Shown here: positions 5,196-8,733 of the stretch, piece after piece | Position numbering within the stretch: the first letter of the stretch is position 1 | How the letters are laid out: each line of letters opens with the position of its first letter | Assembly: GCA_003516705.1 (NCBI GenBank) | Contig: DPCJ01000182.1 | Span: 1-8,733, forward strand | Source: Prolixibacteraceae bacterium | GTDB taxonomy: Bacteria; Bacteroidota; Bacteroidia; Bacteroidales; Prolixibacteraceae | DNA: 8,733 nt | Direction: 5' to 3' | Position numbers and translations under genes: made by a program | The notes under the pieces: generated by a model | The model's input: only the letters and a program-made list of their open reading frames with translations | Database searches by the model: none | Told to the model about the DNA's origin: nothing

Positions 5196-6503
5196 TTATC
5201 GGTTTGGGTTAAGCATAAATTTAAATGACCCTGAACAGGTTTTCAGCAGGTGAAATCCGGCGGGCAAATGTTTCAAACTCACAGGCTGACCGTGAAGAAC
5301 TATTCCCTGCCAGACTTTTAATCCGGAGGTGTTAAATATTTCAGCGTGCCCTTCATAGCCATGAATGGTGATTTCCCCTTTCGATGGATTTGGAAAAACG
5401 CAAAGGTCACCTGTATCAAATTCAATGTCCTCAACCACAGTTTCGCTACAAATAACGGCATTCAGTTTTTGCCAAATCATGTTGCACAAAAAAACACCGA
5501 TTTCGCTGAGCGGTGAATCGCCGGGGTTGCCCATACGAACTACAACAAGTCCTTGTGACGGCACAATGCACAACATTTGTCCGTTTTTTCCCATCGCAGC
5601 AAACATATCAGCCGGTGCATCGGGGGCCCACGAGCCGTTAAATACAAACTGAACTCCCGGCAGCATGTAGTTTGGTTTTCCGTTCAGCCACCAGAGATAA
5701 CCATATGATTGGTTAATTTCGTTGGAAGTATTAATCATTGCATTGAAATAATCCCGGTCTTTCAGCAAAGTATCCTTATTCCAAACACCGCTGTTTTGCA
5801 CTAACAACCCAAACCGGGCCATACTGCTTGGTTTGCTGAAAAATACATTGTCATAATCAACAGTTAGCCACAAGCCCGTCATTCCGGTGGGTGAAAGCAG
5901 GTTCTCCCGCGTAAAAGCATTAATGGCTGAGCCAGAAGCATTGGTCAGCACTTTTTCGAGCAATGTGTAAGGTGCATTGTGGTAGGCCCAGCGGGTACCT
6001 GGTTCAGCAAGAAATTGCAGACACGAATCGAGCGTACAATGGTTGTCCTCCAACCCATCATCAAGACCGGTGGTCATGGTCAGTTGGTGACGTATCGTGA
6101 TTTTTCTTTCCTGCTCCGGGGTTAAACCAGTCCAGCCAACACCAAGATATTTCGAAGTTGAATCGCCAATTGAAAGCAGACCATCTTCCTGCGCCTGACC
6201 CACAAGAAAAGCTGTGAGTGTTTTTCCGGCCGAAGCCCAGTACCAGAGACTATCTTTTGTAAACGTTCCAAAATATTTCTCGATGGCAATTTTACCATCC
6301 TTCAGCACGATAAAAGCTTTTGAGTTTTCCTGCTCCAGAAAATTCAGCAACGGGTCTATTTCCGGGGTACACCACCCCAGCGACTCAGGCGAAACAGTTT
6401 CCCATGTATCGCCCAATGTTGGCGGGAAATACAGGTTTTGAGCCTTCAACCCGGGCTGGGATAAAATCAAAACAAATAAGGTTACAATCATCCAATGTTT
6501 CAT
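5196..6503 (-). CDS. Exported serine hydrolase, beta-lactamase/class C family, with T9SS sorting domain
   Basis: This 435-residue protein belongs to the serine beta-lactamase-like (PF00144-type) hydrolases, which include class C beta-lactamases, esterases and D-aminopeptidases. I chose the ATG at 6503; the frame extends three codons to a TTG at 6512, but the ATG opens a clean signal peptide (MKHWMIVTLFVLILS, cleavage near LKAQ). The nucleophile motif is SAGK with Ser91 and Lys94, followed by YHN with Tyr174 and Asn176. The third motif (usually KTG or HxG) seems to be GKNG near 305. Residues from about 368 form a type A T9SS sorting domain: CVFPNPSKGEITI, then EIFNTSGLKVW and LPAGFHLLKT. The protein should cross the outer membrane through T9SS and be attached to the surface or released. 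The gene is convergent with the PNGase-like gene, 3 bases between stops. The substrate is unknown; antibiotic hydrolysis should not be assumed. Confidence 0.9.
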   Translation of the reverse strand: MKHWMIVTLFVLILSQPGLKAQNLYFPPTLGDTWETVSPESLGWCTPEIDPLLNFLEQENSKAFIVLKDGKIAIEKYFGTFTKDSLWYWASAGKTLTAFLVGQAQEDGLLSIGDSTSKYLGVGWTGLTPEQERKITIRHQLTMTTGLDDGLEDNHCTLDSCLQFLAEPGTRWAYHNAPYTLLEKVLTNASGSAINAFTRENLLSPTGMTGLWLTVDYDNVFFSKPSSMARFGLLVQNSGVWNKDTLLKDRDYFNAMINTSNEINQSYGYLWWLNGKPNYMLPGVQFVFNGSWAPDAPADMFAAMGKNGQMLCIVPSQGLVVVRMGNPGDSPLSEIGVFLCNMIWQKLNAVICSETVVEDIEFDTGDLCVFPNPSKGEITIHGYEGHAEIFNTSGLKVWQGIVLHGQPVSLKHLPAGFHLLKTCSGSFKFMLNPNR

Positions 6504-6826
6504 AGTTTCCAAATATGCCGATTTTTATATGAAGAAAAAGATAACAGAAAGTTAAATTAAAATAAGGAAGTATCAGCTTTTTGTGCAACTTCTCAGCTTA
6601 CAATGAGCTTTGCACACATTGGATGGAGAATAGAATTCGAACATGAACAAAATTGCGGGGTTTAACCTTTTTAGAAAATACACGAGTCCCGATTACAAAT
6701 CCGAATCAGTAATGAAAATACAATACCGGTTCTTAAAAAATTATTGTAATTTGCATCCCATTTTATTGTTTCTTTATTTAGGGTCTGATAAAACAGGTTG
6801 GTGGAATAACCAAAATTTAAACATTG
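6504..6826. other. Divergent intergenic region without a convincing gene
   Basis: This 323-base, AT-rich stretch separates the divergent serine hydrolase (minus) and histidine kinase (plus) genes, so it must hold both promoters. I see no perfect TAnnTTTG with a spaced TTG for either. CATATTTG, which differs from the consensus at one base, occurs at minus-strand 6517-6510, too close to the ATG to be convincing. A 63-codon frame (6643-6834) runs into the kinase start but shows no recognisable protein character and has no ribosome binding site. The one structured element is the inverted repeat at 6582-6616. Confidence 0.6.
6582..6616. repeat. Inverted repeat in the divergent promoter region
   Basis: TGTGCAA at 6582-6588 and TTGCACA at 6610-6616 are perfect 7-bp inverted arms. 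Inside them a second short pair, CTCA (6592-6595) and TGAG (6604-6607), continues the symmetry after a small internal loop, giving 11 pairs in all. There is no U tract on either side, so an operator or an mRNA hairpin is more likely than a terminator. Confidence 0.4.
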
Positions 6827-8733
6827 ATGAATAACAATATTTGGGTGGGGTCTTTTCTTTTTTTATTTCATCTGCTGATAATTTCACCTGCTGCATACGG
6901 GCAAAGTATCAGCAATACAAAAATCGACAGCCTTCGCATGGTTGTTGATAAAAAATCAGGAAAAGAAAAAATTTCAGCTGAACTTGAACTTGCCCTTCAA
7001 CTTTTAAATACCGATAAGAAAGAGGCGTTGCAGCTTGCAACCGCCGTATTGCCCGAAGCCAAAGCTATCGCCGACAGAAAACTGAAAATGCGCTCATACT
7101 ATGTATTGGGAAGAGTTTATGCAGACCTGGAAAACAGCAACCTTTCGATGGTGTACCTCGACTCGGCTTTACTTATTGCAGAGGCAACGGATGATAGTTG
7201 GCACAAGGGAGAAATTCTCTACCATATTGGATTACGAAAACACCGTATGGGTGAAGTAATTCAGGCCCTGGAAGCATTTAACGCTTCTGTTCAGGCCAGT
7301 CGGCTGTCTGATAATTTCAGATTTTCAGGTTCCTCTTACTCACTGATGGGAACCATTTTCAGGATGAACGGATTATACGACAGGGCAATTGAATATATTA
7401 TTAAAGCTGAGCTGTATTACGAAAAAGCAGGTTTTACAGAGGGCAGCGCATGGGCGAACTATTTATTAGGCCGGATATACTACGATTTAAAACATCCGCA
7501 AATCGCACTCAGGTATTTTCAACAATCGCTCGAAATTTATCTCAGACTGGCAGCTATCGATGGTATAAAAAACGGAGTGGCAATTTGTTATGAGCAGATT
7601 GGAACATTGTATATCGAAACGGGCAATTTTGAAGAAGCGCGCGAATGTTTTAGTAAAACGCTGGAAATATATACCGAAAACGAATCAAAATATGGTATTT
7701 CGAATGTATATAAGAATTTGGGTATCCTTGAATATTCTCTCGGGAATTACCTGTTGGCTGAAAATCAATTAAATAAATCGCTCGAAATCAAAAATGAGGT
7801 GGATGATAAACTCAGTCCGCCGGTTATTTACGAGTACCTTGGGTTGTGTATGATTGAAAGAGGCCTCAAACAGGAAGGGATTACTCTTTTACAACAAGGG
7901 CTGGATATGGCCGTAACCAACAACCAGAAAAAAATTCAGCTCGACATTCTTTCAAAATTAACAGGAGCCTGGTTGTCCGTAAACGACCTCAAAAAAGCCA
8001 TTGACTGCCAGAATCAACAAATCCAGATTCAAAATCTGCTTCTTTCGGGTGCAGCCAACATAAAAACCGAACAATTGCAAACGATTTACGAAATTGATGA
8101 AAAAAACAGCCAGATTGCTGAACTGGAAAAACAGAACAAAATAAGCGCCCTGAGCATTAAACAACAACGATTGATCCGAAACATTATGATTGCCGGAATC
8201 ATTCTGGCTATTTCCATTTCAATAATTATCTATTGGTACAACAAGAAATTACAACTCAAAAACCTCGAACTTTATGAGACAAATGCAACGAAAGATAAGT
8301 TTTTCGCCATTATTGCCCACGATTTGCGGGGACCAACCAGCTCCCTTGCCTCTCTGCTCGAGCATCTCAGTTCGAAATTTGATGAGTTTAGTATGACCGA
8401 ACTAAAAACGATGTTGCAGGTACTGTACAAATCGGCAGAAAATGTAAGTAATTTGCTCGAAAACCTGCTGATTTGGGCACGGTCGCAGGTAACCCGGATT
8501 GAATACAGACCCGTTGTGTTAAATCTTACCGACGTTCTTCTGTACTCTTTAAGAGGATTAAACCAAACGGCAGAAAAAAAACAAATTGAAGTAAAGGTTA
8601 ACTGTACCGATCAGATTTTTGTGTTAGCCGACCCCGATATGGTTCAAACCATTGTGCGCAATATTCTCAGTAATGCCATAAAATTCACCCACCGAGGCGG
8701 CGAAGTAACCATTACTGCTGCGGTAACAACCAA
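6827..8733 (+). CDS. TPR-containing sensor histidine kinase, 3' end outside window
   Basis: 635 codons are visible and the frame is still open at the window end. A signal peptide-like segment (residues 4-25) is followed by a helical periplasmic region, about 50-400, made of tetratricopeptide repeats; recognisable units include GTIFRMNGLYDRAIEYIIKA, GTLYIETGNFEEARECFSK and LGILEYSLGNYLLAENQLNK. A coiled coil at about 412-448 leads into one membrane segment (about 452-470). The HisKA domain begins at KDKFFAIIAHDLRGP, with His498 the likely autophosphorylation site. The ATPase domain starts near 580 and shows the N box, RNILSNAIKFT, with Asn616 expected to bind Mg-ATP. The G boxes and any receiver or DNA-binding domain lie beyond the window. 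The ATG at 6827 is well supported because an in-frame TAA lies at 6818-6820. Such kinases are common in Bacteroidota. The signal and partner regulator are unknown. Confidence 0.93.
   Translation, partial: MNNNIWVGSFLFLFHLLIISPAAYGQSISNTKIDSLRMVVDKKSGKEKISAELELALQLLNTDKKEALQLATAVLPEAKAIADRKLKMRSYYVLGRVYADLENSNLSMVYLDSALLIAEATDDSWHKGEILYHIGLRKHRMGEVIQALEAFNASVQASRLSDNFRFSGSSYSLMGTIFRMNGLYDRAIEYIIKAELYYEKAGFTEGSAWANYLLGRIYYDLKHPQIALRYFQQSLEIYLRLAAIDGIKNGVAICYEQIGTLYIETGNFEEARECFSKTLEIYTENESKYGISNVYKNLGILEYSLGNYLLAENQLNKSLEIKNEVDDKLSPPVIYEYLGLCMIERGLKQEGITLLQQGLDMAVTNNQKKIQLDILSKLTGAWLSVNDLKKAIDCQNQQIQIQNLLLSGAANIKTEQLQTIYEIDEKNSQIAELEKQNKISALSIKQQRLIRNIMIAGIILAISISIIIYWYNKKLQLKNLELYETNATKDKFFAIIAHDLRGPTSSLASLLEHLSSKFDEFSMTELKTMLQVLYKSAENVSNLLENLLIWARSQVTRIEYRPVVLNLTDVLLYSLRGLNQTAEKKQIEVKVNCTDQIFVLADPDMVQTIVRNILSNAIKFTHRGGEVTITAAVTT

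Noticed and set aside
6504..6512. Three-codon N-terminal extension of the serine hydrolase starting at TTG.
   Set aside because: The ATG at 6503 gives a standard signal peptide, and the TTG adds only Met-Glu-Thr without a better ribosome binding site.
6643..6834. A 63-codon plus-strand frame just upstream of the histidine kinase.
   Set aside because: It has no recognisable domain, no ribosome binding site, and overlaps the kinase start by 8 bases out of frame; its composition looks like AT-rich intergenic DNA.

Overview
The window looks like chromosomal DNA from a member of the Bacteroidota. The evidence is a type IX secretion (T9SS) C-terminal sorting domain, a promoter of the Bacteroidota type (TTG, 19 bases, TAnnTTTG), near absence of Shine-Dalgarno sequences, a PNGase F-type secreted protein and a TPR-sensor histidine kinase of the kind common in this phylum. 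The Bacteroidia, perhaps near Marinilabiliales, is a guess from protein flavour only. Base composition looks even, and I see no insertion sequence, CRISPR array, tRNA or rRNA.

Layout. (1) 1-899 (+): the 3' part of pheS, ending at a bidirectional hairpin terminator (933-965). (2) 983-2055 (-): a two-gene operon, a beta-carbonic anhydrase of the mycobacterial Rv1284 type followed by an OsmC-family peroxiredoxin. (3) 2056-2346: a structured regulatory leader for that operon. Read on the minus strand it holds a strong promoter, a 27-codon open reading frame whose centre is packed with Cys and Met codons, and an intrinsic terminator with a GNRA-type loop and a U6 tail. A segment at the end of the small frame is exactly complementary to the 5' arm of the terminator. 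This is the architecture of a ribosome-mediated transcription attenuator and is the most interesting object in the window. (4) 2347-3333 (-): an aldo/keto reductase very close to E. coli YghZ/Gpr. (5) 3486-5192 (+) and 5196-6503 (-): two convergent exported proteins separated by 3 bases. One is a PNGase F-related protein with an extra N-terminal domain, the other a serine beta-lactamase-like hydrolase with a T9SS sorting domain. (6) 6827 to the window end (+): a TPR/coiled-coil/transmembrane histidine kinase, cut off by the window in its ATPase domain.

How it fits together. The carbonic anhydrase-OsmC operon appears to be controlled by the charging state of Cys and/or Met tRNA through its leader. 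That would place a bicarbonate-handling enzyme and a thiol peroxidase under sulfur amino-acid supply. The mycobacterial relative Rv1284 is encoded beside the sulfate-activation genes cysD/cysNC, which agrees with this reading, although the link here is inference. The aldo/keto reductase, the exported pair and the kinase show no obvious functional connection to that operon.
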